A program made the position numbers and the translations under genes. This document shows positions 43,855 through 53,976 of a stretch of DNA of 64,000 nt, piece after piece. A model generated the notes under the pieces. That model was not told the DNA's origin. It ran no database searches and saw nothing but the letters and a program-made list of their open reading frames with translations. This DNA comes from Euryarchaeota archaeon UBA439 (GTDB lineage: Archaea; Thermoplasmatota; Poseidoniia; Poseidoniales; Thalassarchaeaceae), in assembly GCA_002497245.1 (NCBI GenBank), contig DANB01000011.1, positions 62,420 through 126,419 on the forward strand, written 5' to 3'. The number at the start of each line of letters is the position of its first letter. The first letter of the stretch is position 1.

Positions 43855-45108
43855 CTATACTGTCCTTATTTGCAATAATGCTTGAGATAATTCAACACTG
43901 GGTGTCCAATCTATTACTTTGGCCCCATAGCCTGAAATAGCAGTCAATCGATTTTGTCTTTCCAATTTTAAAACTTCATAGGCCATTCTTGGAATCCTAC
44001 TTACAAGCCTCTCAAGATCAATACTACTTGGAGATAAAACAATTACCTCATGGCCCTTACCTGAAAGATTTCTAATTGCAGATAAAGTAGTCCCATCTCC
44101 TTCGAGACTACTAATAATAAATACAGGAGAGCCTCTAGAAATTCTTGGTGAGAGAGCATTAGTTACTGCTTGTAAAGGCATACTCCCTTTCGATTCAACT
44201 GCAGCCAATTGGCTTAGAACTTTGTAATGTTGCTTATCTCCGGTTTCAGGAGGAAGAAAATCCATTCTTTCACCATAGGTAACCAAAGAAACCGAATCTC
44301 TTCTCTTGATGAAATAATTGGCGATTGAAGCAGCGGCTACTGTACCCATTTCTAATGGATTCTTTAGCACAGTTCCAATTCTTGCTACGTCACGGGTATC
44401 GAGAATGATGAAAACGTCTGTTACTGCATCTCTAGTCTTCTCATTAACCATTAATTCCCCAGTTCTAGCAAAAGCTTTCCAATTAATTGAACGGAAGGAA
44501 TCGCCGGGGAAATATTCTCTCAACGCATAAAATTCCATTCCTTGGCCAGGCGTTTTTAGAGTTGTAGCTCCAGTATACATCTTTGGAACATCAGAACGAA
44601 TCAAAGCCTCTTCAACATCTCTAACTTGAGGGAATACAGTGATATCTGATCTATCTCCAATACTAGTTTCGGAAACAAATAAATTGAATGTATTACGATA
44701 CCTAATAGATGTCGGACCTATGGTATAGTGCCCCCTTAATGGGCAGCGAACAGTATAACGAATCGTGGCCGTTTGTCCGGGTCCTAGGTTCATTCTCATT
44801 AGATTGATACCTTTTCTCATTTTCATCTCATGAGGTACATTATCAAAAACCTCTAACTGTTGTGTACGTCGATATGATTTATTTGTTATAGTTAATACAA
44901 CATTTATGTCATCTCCTTTGTAAACATTGACAGCAGAAACTTCTCTTTTTATTTCTAAATCTGAATGACCCTCAACCCACCCGTTAATTGCTAAGAATGA
45001 AACGAAAGTCAGACCTACAATCATTAATTGGAAATTAGAAATCATCATACCTATTAGAATCAAGCTTATTCCGCTTGTAAGAATGATAGCAGCTTTACGA
45101 GTCCACAT
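43855..45108 (-). CDS. DUF58 domain protein
   Basis: 417 residues. Two N-terminal membrane helices (AIILTSGISLILIGMMIS, LMIVGLTFVSFLAI) lead to a beta-rich region and then the DUF58 domain with GMEFYALREYFPGDSFRSINWKAFARTGELMVNE. A von Willebrand A-like fold follows (DVFIILDTRDVARIG). Such proteins are usually encoded beside a MoxR-type AAA ATPase and act in membrane-linked maturation or stress processes. No MoxR gene is visible here; the nearest AAA protein is Cdc48. A strong GGAGGTAGAAT ribosome site precedes the ATG, inside the DUF4350 gene, which overlaps by 14 bases. Confidence 0.92.
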   Translation of the reverse strand: MWTRKAAIILTSGISLILIGMMISNFQLMIVGLTFVSFLAINGWVEGHSDLEIKREVSAVNVYKGDDINVVLTITNKSYRRTQQLEVFDNVPHEMKMRKGINLMRMNLGPGQTATIRYTVRCPLRGHYTIGPTSIRYRNTFNLFVSETSIGDRSDITVFPQVRDVEEALIRSDVPKMYTGATTLKTPGQGMEFYALREYFPGDSFRSINWKAFARTGELMVNEKTRDAVTDVFIILDTRDVARIGTVLKNPLEMGTVAAASIANYFIKRRDSVSLVTYGERMDFLPPETGDKQHYKVLSQLAAVESKGSMPLQAVTNALSPRISRGSPVFIISSLEGDGTTLSAIRNLSGKGHEVIVLSPSSIDLERLVSRIPRMAYEVLKLERQNRLTAISGYGAKVIDWTPSVELSQALLQIRTV

Positions 45109-46747
45109 ATTCTACCTCCTCTTCAGAATTAGTTGAACCCCACTCCTTGATTCGTTTCACGATTCCAACCAATTCATCGGGCTTATATCTTCTATCCTCA
45201 AAAATGAATTTGGTTAATACTTGGTCATCAATCATTCTTTGTAATTCAGCAGCGGGAAGCGCATCAAACTCTTCTCTTGAAAGCGTATTTAGATTTCTTA
45301 TCCTCGTAAGTAATACCTGCCTTATTTTTTCAGGTTTTTGATAATATTCATACCTCCTAGCATCTCCAAAACCATAGTAAATTATTCTGAATACATGTCT
45401 CCAGTTTTCAGGGTCTTCTTTACGAATTAGAACCGCCTCTAAAGTAACGAATAAACCAAGGAATAGTAGTAACATAGCCATCCAATCATTAGTGAAATAA
45501 ATCAATAAATAATACATTAAGTTATATGTATCTCCGAATAATGTAGGTTGTTGATGTCTTGATTCATCAAAAATTACAATCGCATTTGAAGTACTTTTGG
45601 CACTTGAGTTACCAATCAATAAAGATTCAGCAATAATGTCGAGTGCCCACTTTCTATTATCATTTGAAGGAACAACATCGTCTACCCCTGAGTAAAATGC
45701 ATCATCATACAATGAATTAGTTAATACTGAACCATCTGCAACAAAATGTACTCTTCCAGAATCTGCCCCTACACACAAACGATCTGCACAATAACGAACA
45801 TAAACAGCAAATGGACCTACTTCGTCTCCATCAATTCCAAATGCAGAAGAACCAATCGTGAGATTGCCGTCATCATTAGTATCTAGATATGAATCAAGAG
45901 TAGATTTCCCTATATCATATCTATTTTCTACCGGATTATAAGAACCTGCATTGAAAGCAGATGGTTGGTTGGTCAACAAATTATAATTCTCGGAGAAATC
46001 CCATTGTGTTTCAGATATCCATCTGTGAGAGCACAATCCTGCATCTTCCCGAGTAATCCCTGCTGGAAATGTTGTAATATCATAAGGATCAGTATCTAGT
46101 AAATCAATAAAACCATCAGTATCTGTATCTCTAAGACATGGATGAATGCTTGATAAAGAACCAGAATTGGTAGTGAAATTGAAGGCTGATGTAGTATTTA
46201 CCCAAATGAAATTGTAATCTAATTCTGTAGCATATGCTTCTCCATCATACAAAGTATGGCCTGAAAATTCTAATCCAAACTGTTCGGCTAAAGTTGAAGA
46301 GTAGCCTTTATCATCCATCAGAAGTACTGTACCTCCTGCTTCAACGAATTCATCGATAGCAAGTATCTCAGAAGTTGTGTAGCCCGAACCCTCGGATAAT
46401 TCAATTACATTTTCATCACCTGTAAATCTAGGCAATGAAATAGTATCTTTCTCTACACCAGATATAATGAAAATAGCTTCTTCGGGATGGTCTATCTCAC
46501 TCAATAATAGAGGACTTGATACCAATGCAGTTGTATCTACTCCCATGCTATTTATCTCAGCTCTAAACAAACCGAGATCGTTCCAGTCATCTCCATATGC
46601 TGATTGCTGTGTTTGACCATCTGTGACGTAAGTTGCAGCTATTGTAGAAATTAAAAGAATTAATAAAATCCAAAAAGCTCCAATCAACATATTACGACGT
46701 GCTTTCAGGGTAGTTAATCTACGAGTATAATCGCGAAAATTGGCCAT
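45095..46747 (-). CDS. DUF4350-like membrane protein
   Basis: About 550 residues from MANFRDYTRR. A membrane helix near 20-42 is followed by an extracytoplasmic domain holding a dinucleotide-like phrase (IDEFVEAGGTVLLMDDKGYSSTLAEQFG) of the DUF4350 type. An aspartate repeat (DTDTDGFIDLLDTDPYD) of the thrombospondin type 3 kind also lies in it. A second helix near 425-445 precedes a cytoplasmic C-terminal tail. It heads the operon with DUF58. In bacteria DUF4350 proteins occur with MoxR and DUF58, which agrees with this context. The calcium-binding insert is unusual for the family as I know it. Function unknown. Confidence 0.82.
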   Translation of the reverse strand: MANFRDYTRRLTTLKARRNMLIGAFWILLILLISTIAATYVTDGQTQQSAYGDDWNDLGLFRAEINSMGVDTTALVSSPLLLSEIDHPEEAIFIISGVEKDTISLPRFTGDENVIELSEGSGYTTSEILAIDEFVEAGGTVLLMDDKGYSSTLAEQFGLEFSGHTLYDGEAYATELDYNFIWVNTTSAFNFTTNSGSLSSIHPCLRDTDTDGFIDLLDTDPYDITTFPAGITREDAGLCSHRWISETQWDFSENYNLLTNQPSAFNAGSYNPVENRYDIGKSTLDSYLDTNDDGNLTIGSSAFGIDGDEVGPFAVYVRYCADRLCVGADSGRVHFVADGSVLTNSLYDDAFYSGVDDVVPSNDNRKWALDIIAESLLIGNSSAKSTSNAIVIFDESRHQQPTLFGDTYNLMYYLLIYFTNDWMAMLLLFLGLFVTLEAVLIRKEDPENWRHVFRIIYYGFGDARRYEYYQKPEKIRQVLLTRIRNLNTLSREEFDALPAAELQRMIDDQVLTKFIFEDRRYKPDELVGIVKRIKEWGSTNSEEEVEYVDS

Positions 46748-46835
46748 CCTATACCCCACCTAGTCTATACGACAAAAATCGAGCCTGAACTTCGACTTAA
46801 GATGGTTGTGAACGAATGAACGGTTATGCATCATG

Positions 46836-47078
46836 CTATTCTGATAGTTTAATTACCTTGCCAACACTATCAATCTCTTCAACTGGAACTGATAAAAGAC
46901 CATTTACAGTAGGCCATGGAAGAAGTTGAGGATTGATATCTGGTTCAATCATAACCAGAATATTAGTTATCTGTCCATTTTCAATATCAATAGTAAAATC
47001 TGTAACGCTACCCAATCTATCATCTGCACTATCATGAACTTCACGATTAATGATTTCTCTTCCGAATGTTACCGGCAT
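46836..47078 (-). CDS. PRC-barrel domain protein
   Basis: About 80 residues from MPVTFGREIINREV. GREIINREVHDSADDRLGSVTDFTID and the following beta strands form a PRC-barrel, a small fold found at the end of ribosome maturation protein RimM and in many archaeal stand-alone proteins. Role unknown; it may bind RNA or a protein partner. GAGGG lies before the ATG. The longer open frame upstream would overlap the Cdc48 gene. It begins ten bases after cdc48 ends on the same strand, so it is co-transcribed. Confidence 0.85.
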   Translation of the reverse strand: MPVTFGREIINREVHDSADDRLGSVTDFTIDIENGQITNILVMIEPDINPQLLPWPTVNGLLSVPVEEIDSVGKVIKLSE

Positions 47079-47088
47079 TTTATTTCCC

Positions 47089-49320
47089 TCAAGCGGATTC
47101 AATCCCTGAATGGATCTCCGAACTACGTCGAACTGATTCAAGTCCACTAGTTAATCTTGCTTCCATTCTATTGTAATAATCCATCATTTCATCATTAATC
47201 GTAGGACGGACTCTATTTATTGCCTCTTCAAAATGCTTTTTAGATACACTTTTTTTCTCAGCCCTCATTGAAATTAAAGCAGCTTCTCTACATATAGCTT
47301 CAATATCTGCACCTGTGTAATTAACTAACTGTGGAGCTAAGTCTTCGATATTGAATTTTCCAAGAGGCATCGGTTCTGAATGAATTTTCAAAATTGCCTT
47401 AATTGAATCAACATCAGGAGGAGGAATGTGGAGTACTCTTTCGAATCTTCCACTTCTTAGTAATGCGGGATCTATCATTTCTGGACGATTAGTCGCTGCA
47501 ACTACAATTACTCCTTCCATTGATTCAACACCATCCATTGAACTTAGTAATTGATTAACTACTCTATTCATCACATCCGAACCTTCACCGGTATTACTTC
47601 TCCTGACTCCAGCAATGCTCTCAAACTCATCTAAGAAAATTATAGAAGGGCTAGATTGCTTAGCTTTCTTGAATAATTCTCTGACAGCTTTCTCTGAATC
47701 ACCTACCCATTTAGAAATTAATTCAGGTCCTTTTATTGTAATGAAATTCGCTTTGGCTTCATTTGCAATTGCCTTAGCAATGAGTGTCTTACCAGTACCT
47801 GGTGCTCCAAACAGAACTATTCCTCGTGGGGGATTTATACCAAAATGGTCAAACATCTCAGGTCTTGTAAGAGGCCATTCAATACTTTCCTTCAGTCTTT
47901 CCTTGACTTCTTTTAATCCTCCTACTTGATCCCAACTTACTTCGGGGACTTCAAGATATATTTCTCTTAGAGCGCTTGGTTCAATTTCCTTAATTGCTAA
48001 TTTGAAATCTGCCATTCTGACTTCCATCTTTTCAAGTACTTCAGCTGGAATCTGTTCTTCGTCTAAATCAATCTCTGGTAAATATCTTCTAAGAGCTTTC
48101 ATTGCAGCTTCTCTAACAAGGGCTGAAATATCTGCTCCTACAAATCCATGAGTATTATCCAATAACCATTCAATTTCAAAATCGTCACTAATTGGCATCC
48201 CACGGGTATGGATTCCAATAATTTCTGAACGGCCATGCTTATCTGGAACCCCTATCTCTAATTCTCGATCAAATCTCCCTCCGCGACGAAGAGCTGGATC
48301 GATTGCATCAGGACGATTAGTTGCACCAATTACTATGACATTGTCCCTACCTTGCATACCGTCAAGTAAGGTCAATAATTGAGCAACGACTCTTCTTTCT
48401 ACTTCACCACTAACATCTTCCCTCTTAGGAGCAATAGAATCTAATTCATCAATGAAAATTATTGCTGGAGAATTAGCAGCTGCTTCATCAAATATTTCAC
48501 GTAATTGTTTTTCACTCTCTCCATAATATTTCGAAATTATCTCGGGTCCGTTTATTGAAGTGAAATTGGCTTTGGTTTCTGATGCAACAGCCTTCGCAAT
48601 CAATGTTTTGCCAGTTCCTGGAGGGCCATGTAAAAGAACTCCTCTAGGAGGATCAATTCCCAATCTTCGGAAGAGAATAGGATGCTTCAATGGAAGTTCG
48701 ATCATTTCTCTAACTTTCTGAAGTTGCTCACCTATTCCTCCTATATCCTCATATGAAATTGTTGAAATTGGCTGGCCTGATTCATCTTCTTCATCAACGG
48801 GCTCTTCTTTGATTACTATTTCAGTGTCTGGAAGTACTTGGACTATCCCCTTGGGAGTTGTTTTGACTATCTGAAACGGTAAAGCCTCTGCAAAAAGAGT
48901 CATTCCAGGTATGAATATCCTGTCTCCAGAAACTACCGGTCTCTTATTCAGACCTCTGCGGGCAAAACCCTCAATTCCTGGTCCAAAACGTACTTTCTGT
49001 TGCTTAGCCATTACAGGACTAAGGATTAATTTCTGACAAGGCTGTGTCTCAACTTTACGAATTGAAACTTTGTCTCCAAGAGAAACACCTGCATTTTTCC
49101 TAATAATTCCATCTACTCTGATAATACCAAGATTGGCATCTTCAGGACGACACCGCCAAACAATAGCGGCAGTTTTTTGTTCTCCAGTAATCTCAACAAT
49201 ATCTCCTGGTTTCAGATTCAAATCATTATCAAAAGGTACTCTAGCACGGCCATGCCCTACATCGCTTGGTATCGCCTTTGCTACTCTAAGTTGTAAGTCA
49301 TCTACTTCCTCATTTGACAT
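47089..49320 (-). CDS. Cdc48/VAT AAA+ unfoldase
   Basis: A 743-residue hexameric ATPase that unfolds proteins, working with the proteasome in archaea. The N-terminal double-psi barrel and four-stranded domain (about 1-180) includes [13 protein letters not shown]. The D1 domain has [14 protein letters not shown] and [10 protein letters not shown]. The D2 domain has [14 protein letters not shown] and the Walker [11 protein letters not shown], with arginine-finger regions [16 protein letters not shown] and [16 protein letters not shown]. The sequence ends [10 protein letters not shown], without a clear HbYX proteasome-docking motif. The PRC-barrel gene follows. It is divergent from the aldehyde dehydrogenase at 49461. 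Confidence 0.97.
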   Translation of the reverse strand: MSNEEVDDLQLRVAKAIPSDVGHGRARVPFDNDLNLKPGDIVEITGEQKTAAIVWRCRPEDANLGIIRVDGIIRKNAGVSLGDKVSIRKVETQPCQKLILSPVMAKQQKVRFGPGIEGFARRGLNKRPVVSGDRIFIPGMTLFAEALPFQIVKTTPKGIVQVLPDTEIVIKEEPVDEEDESGQPISTISYEDIGGIGEQLQKVREMIELPLKHPILFRRLGIDPPRGVLLHGPPGTGKTLIAKAVASETKANFTSINGPEIISKYYGESEKQLREIFDEAAANSPAIIFIDELDSIAPKREDVSGEVERRVVAQLLTLLDGMQGRDNVIVIGATNRPDAIDPALRRGGRFDRELEIGVPDKHGRSEIIGIHTRGMPISDDFEIEWLLDNTHGFVGADISALVREAAMKALRRYLPEIDLDEEQIPAEVLEKMEVRMADFKLAIKEIEPSALREIYLEVPEVSWDQVGGLKEVKERLKESIEWPLTRPEMFDHFGINPPRGIVLFGAPGTGKTLIAKAIANEAKANFITIKGPELISKWVGDSEKAVRELFKKAKQSSPSIIFLDEFESIAGVRRSNTGEGSDVMNRVVNQLLSSMDGVESMEGVIVVAATNRPEMIDPALLRSGRFERVLHIPPPDVDSIKAILKIHSEPMPLGKFNIEDLAPQLVNYTGADIEAICREAALISMRAEKKSVSKKHFEEAINRVRPTINDEMMDYYNRMEARLTSGLESVRRSSEIHSGIESA

Positions 49321-49460
49321 TCCACATACCTCTGAACAATCCCTTGTAGTAATCGGGGGTAGTTAAACCTGTGAACTTGAAGATGTCAAATGAATAATGG
49401 ATAAAATCACCATAATCCTTCTTGAGAAGGTTTCTTCATAGAGTTATATTTCGCAGGTAC

Positions 49461-51089
49461 ATGACCAATGTACTCGAAACAGGATTTGAATTTATGGAAG
49501 CCAATAATCCCAATGGTAGTCCGAAGATTAAGGGATACAATATAATTAATGGTGAATTGAAATTATCAAGTGGTGGAGAAACTTTTGATAGTCTAAATCC
49601 AGCACTACTCTCTGACTGTCTTGGAGAGTTCCCACTTTCAAATAAAGAAGACGTACATGAAGCACTAGAAGCTGCAAGAAATGCATTCCCTTCATGGGCT
49701 GCAACACCGGCACCGACTAGAGGACAAATTATAGGAAATATGGGAAGATTGCTGATGCAATACAAAGATGATATTGTAAGAGTTGAAACAAGAGAGATTG
49801 GAAAGACATTGAAAGAAAGTGGAGGAGAAGTTCAGGAAGCAATTGACACCTGTCTATTTTTCCAATCTGAGGGGCGTAGATTATATGGTCAAACAGTTAA
49901 TTCAGAATTACCAGATAAGGAGCTTTTTACTTACAGACGGCCTTTAGGAGTCTGCGGAATAATAAATGCATGTAATTTCCCCTCAGCAGTTCCTTTTTGG
50001 AAAATGATTCCAGCAATAATGTGTGGAAATACATGTGTTTGGAAAAGTCCTCAGGACTCTCCATTATTGTCTTTCATGCTAACTAGAATTATGCATGAAG
50101 CAGGACTACCAAATGGTGTCATAAACTTGATTCATGGAAAAGGAAGTGGAGCAGGACAACATCTTGTTGATGCTGTAGATCAGGGGTTAGTCAATAAGAT
50201 CAGTTTTACTGGTTCTACGTCAGTAGGAAAAATGATTGGAGAAGTTTGTGGTAGAAACTTAGTATCAGCGAGTCTAGAATTAGGTGGTAAAAATCCATTA
50301 GTTATTATGCCAAGTGCAAATATGGAGAATGCTGTTGAAGGAGCATATTGGGCAGGATTTGGAACAGCGGGTCAACGATGCACCAGCCTCGGTAATTTGA
50401 TAATTCATGAAGATATTTATGATGATTTCATTGAAAAATTAATGGAAAAAGTGAGAGCAACAACAATTGGAGATTCGATGGTTCACGACAATGTATTGTA
50501 TGGCCCAATGTTATCTGAAAAATATGCAAATGATTTCATGAGAGATTTAGAATTATGTGAAAAAAGTGGAGCGCGAAAATTATGGGGTAATGGGAGAATA
50601 ACCTCCGATAATAGGCCAGAGAATTTCCTTGGCAATCCTGAAGAAGGAGTTTACATGTGGCCACATGTTTATGCAGATGTGACCGAAGAAATGGAATGTT
50701 TCCATGAAGAAATATTTGGCCCGGTAATCACAATTGTTAAGGCTAAAGATTTCGAACACGCATTACATCTTGCAAATGCATCGCCATATGGATTATCAAG
50801 TGCAATTTATACCAATGATAGACTGGAGGCATATAGGTACAAATCAGGAATTAAAGCAGGAATGACTGGAATAAATAATTCAACAACTGGTGCTGAAGCT
50901 CATCTTCCTTTTGGTGGAGTAAAAGGTAGCGGTAATGGAACTCGAGAATCTGGAATATGGGTTATTGAATCATATTCATATTGGCATGCAGTAAATGACG
51001 AATTATCAGGTAAGTTGCAACTTGCTCAAATGGATGTAGACGAAATTGAATTGATTGAAGAAGAAGTTGATTATTCTTCTTTGGCATGA
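49461..51089 (+). CDS. Aldehyde dehydrogenase, ALDH7-like
   Basis: About 542 residues from MTNVLETGFE. The catalytic residues are the Glu in LELGGKNPL (about 274) and the Cys in GTAGQRCTSL (about 307). NACNFPSAVPFW and FTGSTSVG are cofactor regions. The GTAGQRCT context is that of the ALDH7/antiquitin group (aminoadipic semialdehyde and related substrates) more than of class 1 enzymes. A C-terminal extension of some 40 acidic residues (MDVDEIELIEEEVDYSSLA) is unusual. AGGTAC precedes the chosen ATG, and the 13 upstream codons are not conserved in style. It is not clustered with lysine degradation genes. It is the second ALDH in the window. Confidence 0.92.
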   Translation: MTNVLETGFEFMEANNPNGSPKIKGYNIINGELKLSSGGETFDSLNPALLSDCLGEFPLSNKEDVHEALEAARNAFPSWAATPAPTRGQIIGNMGRLLMQYKDDIVRVETREIGKTLKESGGEVQEAIDTCLFFQSEGRRLYGQTVNSELPDKELFTYRRPLGVCGIINACNFPSAVPFWKMIPAIMCGNTCVWKSPQDSPLLSFMLTRIMHEAGLPNGVINLIHGKGSGAGQHLVDAVDQGLVNKISFTGSTSVGKMIGEVCGRNLVSASLELGGKNPLVIMPSANMENAVEGAYWAGFGTAGQRCTSLGNLIIHEDIYDDFIEKLMEKVRATTIGDSMVHDNVLYGPMLSEKYANDFMRDLELCEKSGARKLWGNGRITSDNRPENFLGNPEEGVYMWPHVYADVTEEMECFHEEIFGPVITIVKAKDFEHALHLANASPYGLSSAIYTNDRLEAYRYKSGIKAGMTGINNSTTGAEAHLPFGGVKGSGNGTRESGIWVIESYSYWHAVNDELSGKLQLAQMDVDEIELIEEEVDYSSLA

Positions 51090-51093
51090 TTTT

Positions 51094-51207
51094 TCATGGA
51101 AACATTATTTCTCCACATTCAGGGCAACGAAGTGTAGGAAGCCAAGCTCCGGGCATATAACCACAATTAGGACAAATGGATGATGTGATATCACTGAAAT
51201 CGTCCAT
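51094..51207 (-). CDS. 37-residue zinc-ribbon microprotein
   Basis: Starting at MDDFSDITSSICPNCGY, this tiny protein holds two CxxC pairs (CPNCG and CPECG) 15 residues apart, a zinc ribbon that fills nearly the whole chain. An upstream reading frame adds 26 hydrophobic residues that do not resemble a real start. It lies four bases from the stop of the convergent ALDH. The four cysteines in a minimal zinc-ribbon spacing make it likely to be real, but without homologues it is modest evidence. Confidence 0.55.
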   Translation of the reverse strand: MDDFSDITSSICPNCGYMPGAWLPTLRCPECGEIMFP

Positions 51208-51319
51208 TTTAATCAAACATTGGAAAAACCAAGCCCACATTAATATTCCGCTAGAGATGAATGATTGAGTAAGGGGAAAAAGCAATCACTTATTGCCCAT
51301 CTTTGATTCGCGAGTAGTG

Positions 51320-51335
51320 CTGGTGCTTGCACCAG
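51320..51335. repeat. 7-bp inverted repeat just before the sdh operon
   Basis: CTGGTGC and GCACCAG, separated by TT, form a perfect seven-pair inverted repeat at 51320-51326 and 51329-51335. It ends three bases before the likely GTG start of the succinate dehydrogenase membrane subunit. It could be an operator for a dimeric regulator, or an RNA hairpin close to the ribosome-binding region. No TATA box is obvious nearby. Confidence 0.6.
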
Positions 51336-51338
51336 TTG

Positions 51339-52139
51339 GTGAGTTCTTTGTCTGATTCGATTAAACTACCCCTAAAAAAGGGGTTTGGAAAAACAGATAG
51401 GATTGATAGATGGTGGACTAAGCCATTTTGGATGGGTTTTGGATTAACTCTAGCTTTGATTTATACATCATTAAGGGTTTTAATCTGGGATGGAGCAATT
51501 CACTATGATGATCACAGAGTAACTTCACCAATTTTTTCACCAGATGTAATACATTTGTTTCATTTAGAAACACCTAATTGGATGAATTCTGCTTTGCTAA
51601 TTTTATGGATACCATTTGGATTTAGAGGAACTTGTTACTACATGCGTAAAGTCTACCATAGAGTATTTTTTCAGAATCCTACAGCCTGTGTTGTTGCAAA
51701 GCCTGAAGTTAATTATCGACTAGGATACAAAGGAGAGACTGGACTATTTGTGCTAAATAATATTCATAGATATATGTTGTATCTGGCAATAATTATTCTT
51801 TCAATGAAAGTTTACGATGTATATCATACAATGTGGTTTAACCATGGAACTGAATTTGGAATATCCGTAGGAACCTTAGTTTTGGCGACTGAATCATTTC
51901 TTCTATTCATGTATGTTGCCTCTTGTCATGCATTCAGACATCTCTTTGGAGGAGGAATGAATCGATGGAGGGGTGGAATCTCAGGAATAATGGGTAAATT
52001 ATACATCAAAATTAGTAATTTGAACATTGAACATGCATTCTGGTTTTGGACTAGTTTAGTGATGGTTTTTCTTGGAGATTTATTTGTTTGGGCTGTCTCA
52101 GAAGGCAGAATTGAGGACCACTATTGGATTATAATGTGA
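51339..52139 (+). CDS. Succinate dehydrogenase membrane anchor subunit (Sdh1-type)
   Basis: About 266 residues with five membrane segments and many His/Trp/Tyr residues, for example LHLFHLETPNWMN-like HLFHLE, NNIHRYMLYLAIIILSM and CHAFRHLFGGG. The gene order (this, then SdhA, then SdhB) and the size match the mycobacterial Sdh1 operon. There a single fused cytochrome-type subunit anchors the enzyme and carries hemes. Several His residues in helices could be heme ligands. The first codon is uncertain: GTG at 51339 is preferred, and TTG codons at 51327 and 51336 are in frame. The sdhA ribosome site follows at once. Confidence 0.85.
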   Translation: MSSLSDSIKLPLKKGFGKTDRIDRWWTKPFWMGFGLTLALIYTSLRVLIWDGAIHYDDHRVTSPIFSPDVIHLFHLETPNWMNSALLILWIPFGFRGTCYYMRKVYHRVFFQNPTACVVAKPEVNYRLGYKGETGLFVLNNIHRYMLYLAIIILSMKVYDVYHTMWFNHGTEFGISVGTLVLATESFLLFMYVASCHAFRHLFGGGMNRWRGGISGIMGKLYIKISNLNIEHAFWFWTSLVMVFLGDLFVWAVSEGRIEDHYWIIM

Positions 52140-52148
52140 GGTGATATA

Positions 52149-53975
52149 ATGAGTGAGAATTACATTATTCATGAACATGATGTCGTAATAATTGGAGCTG
52201 GTGGCGCTGGTTTGAGAGCAGCAATAGAAGCTAGTAATTCAGGCGTTAGTGTCGCAATGATATGTAAATCAATGCTAGGAAAAGCGCATACTGTAATGGC
52301 TGAAGGAGGTGCTGCAGCCGCATTAGGTAACAAAGATCCTCGTGATAATTGGCAGACTCATTTTCGAGATACAATGAAAGGTGGAAAATATCTAAATGAC
52401 TGGAGAATGGCAAAAATTCATGCTCAACAAGCACCGGACAGGATTAGAGAATTGGAAACTTGGGGTGCAGTTTTTGATAGAACTTCGAAGGGGCTAACAA
52501 ATCAGAGAAACTTTGGCGGACATACCTATCCTAGGCTGGCACATATCGGAGACGCAACTGGTTTGGAATTAATCAGAACTCTGCAAGAGAAAGGAGTCCA
52601 TATGGGTATGGAGATATTTATGGAATTCACTGTCCGTAAACTGTTCAAAACAGATGGGAAAATATCTGGTTGTTTTGCCTATGATAGAAATGATGGTTCA
52701 TTACATGTTTTCAAAGCAAAAACCATCGTAATGGCGACTGGAGGTGCCACAAGATGTTGGGCTGTTTGCTCCGGTTCATGGGAGTATACTGGAGAGGGTT
52801 ATGCACTGGCCTACTGGGCTGGTGCTGAAATGGGAGATATGGAATTCATTCAATTCCATCCTACAGGAATGATTTGGCCTCCATCAGTAAAAGGAATTTT
52901 AGTCACAGAAGGTGTTCGAGGAGAGGGAGGTATGCTGACTAATTCTGAAGGGAAGAGATTCATGTTCGATTATGTTCCTGAGATGTATAAAGATGAATTT
53001 GCCGATACTGAAGAAGAAGCATTAGAATGGGTCTCTGAAATTGTAGAAGGAAAATTAGCAACTGTTCGTAGACCACCTGAATTATTGACAAGGGATGTTG
53101 TTGCAAAAGCAATTAATTCCGAAAGAGACGCTGGTAGAGCTAGTGCTCATGGAGGTGCATATCTAGATATTTCTTGGAGAGAACCTGAACAAGTAAGAAA
53201 GAAACTGCCAGGGATGTATCATCAGTTCAAGGAATTAGCTGCAGTTGATATTACTACTGAAAAAATGGAAGTTGGACCTACAGCCCACTATGTAATGGGA
53301 GGAATAAAAGTGCACCCAGAAACTCAGGAAACTACGGTTCCTAGAATGTTTGCAGCTGGAGAAGCTGCTACGGGGCTACACGGTGCAAATAGACTTGGAG
53401 GGAATTCACTCTCAGACCTTATCGTATTTGGAAAAATAGCTGGAGAAAACGCTGCATTGGTCGCTAAAGAGATTGAGGAATTTCTCCCTATAGATTCTAC
53501 TGAAATTAAAAATATAATTGAAGAAACATTAGCACCATTAAATAGAACTGATGGAGAAAATCCAGCAAAAGTAGTAGAAGATTTAAGAGAAATGATGCAG
53601 TATAAAGTAGGAATAATTAGGACTGAGAAATTATTAAAAGAGGCATTAAAAGATTTAGATGACCTAGAAAAACGTGCTGAAAATACATCTACAGGAAATA
53701 GTCGAATTTACAATCCAGGTTGGCATCAAGCACTAGAAATTGGAGCTATGATTGATGTTAGTAGAATGTGCACACTAGCCGCTCTGCATAGAGAAGAGTC
53801 TAGAGGAGGTCATACTAGGGATGATTTTCCAACGCCTGATTACAAATACTGGGGCAAAATAAATAGTGTTATAACGAAGAAAGATGAAATGACAATCGAG
53901 CATCGAAGATACCCACCAATAGACGAGGAATTGAAGAAATTACTAGATGTTGAAGACTTACATGAGGAGGAGTGA
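52149..53975 (+). CDS. sdhA: Succinate dehydrogenase / fumarate reductase flavoprotein subunit
   Basis: The FAD-bearing subunit that oxidises succinate to fumarate in the citric acid cycle and respiratory chain. HDVVIIGAGGAGLRAA at the N-terminus binds FAD. H47 in KAHTVMAEGG is the likely covalent flavin link. FIQFHPTGM, TEGVRGEGGMLTN, and MEVGPTAHYVMGG with LHGANRLGGNSL form the dicarboxylate site. 608 residues, typical. GAGGTGATATAATG gives a strong ribosome-binding site, nine bases after the membrane subunit. It resembles the Sdh1 class. Confidence 0.95.
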   Translation: MSENYIIHEHDVVIIGAGGAGLRAAIEASNSGVSVAMICKSMLGKAHTVMAEGGAAAALGNKDPRDNWQTHFRDTMKGGKYLNDWRMAKIHAQQAPDRIRELETWGAVFDRTSKGLTNQRNFGGHTYPRLAHIGDATGLELIRTLQEKGVHMGMEIFMEFTVRKLFKTDGKISGCFAYDRNDGSLHVFKAKTIVMATGGATRCWAVCSGSWEYTGEGYALAYWAGAEMGDMEFIQFHPTGMIWPPSVKGILVTEGVRGEGGMLTNSEGKRFMFDYVPEMYKDEFADTEEEALEWVSEIVEGKLATVRRPPELLTRDVVAKAINSERDAGRASAHGGAYLDISWREPEQVRKKLPGMYHQFKELAAVDITTEKMEVGPTAHYVMGGIKVHPETQETTVPRMFAAGEAATGLHGANRLGGNSLSDLIVFGKIAGENAALVAKEIEEFLPIDSTEIKNIIEETLAPLNRTDGENPAKVVEDLREMMQYKVGIIRTEKLLKEALKDLDDLEKRAENTSTGNSRIYNPGWHQALEIGAMIDVSRMCTLAALHREESRGGHTRDDFPTPDYKYWGKINSVITKKDEMTIEHRRYPPIDEELKKLLDVEDLHEEE

Positions 53976-53976
53976 A

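Noticed and set aside
47079..47147. Extended start of the PRC-barrel gene
   Set aside because: It would overlap the end of cdc48; the ATG at 47078 with GAGGG fits better.
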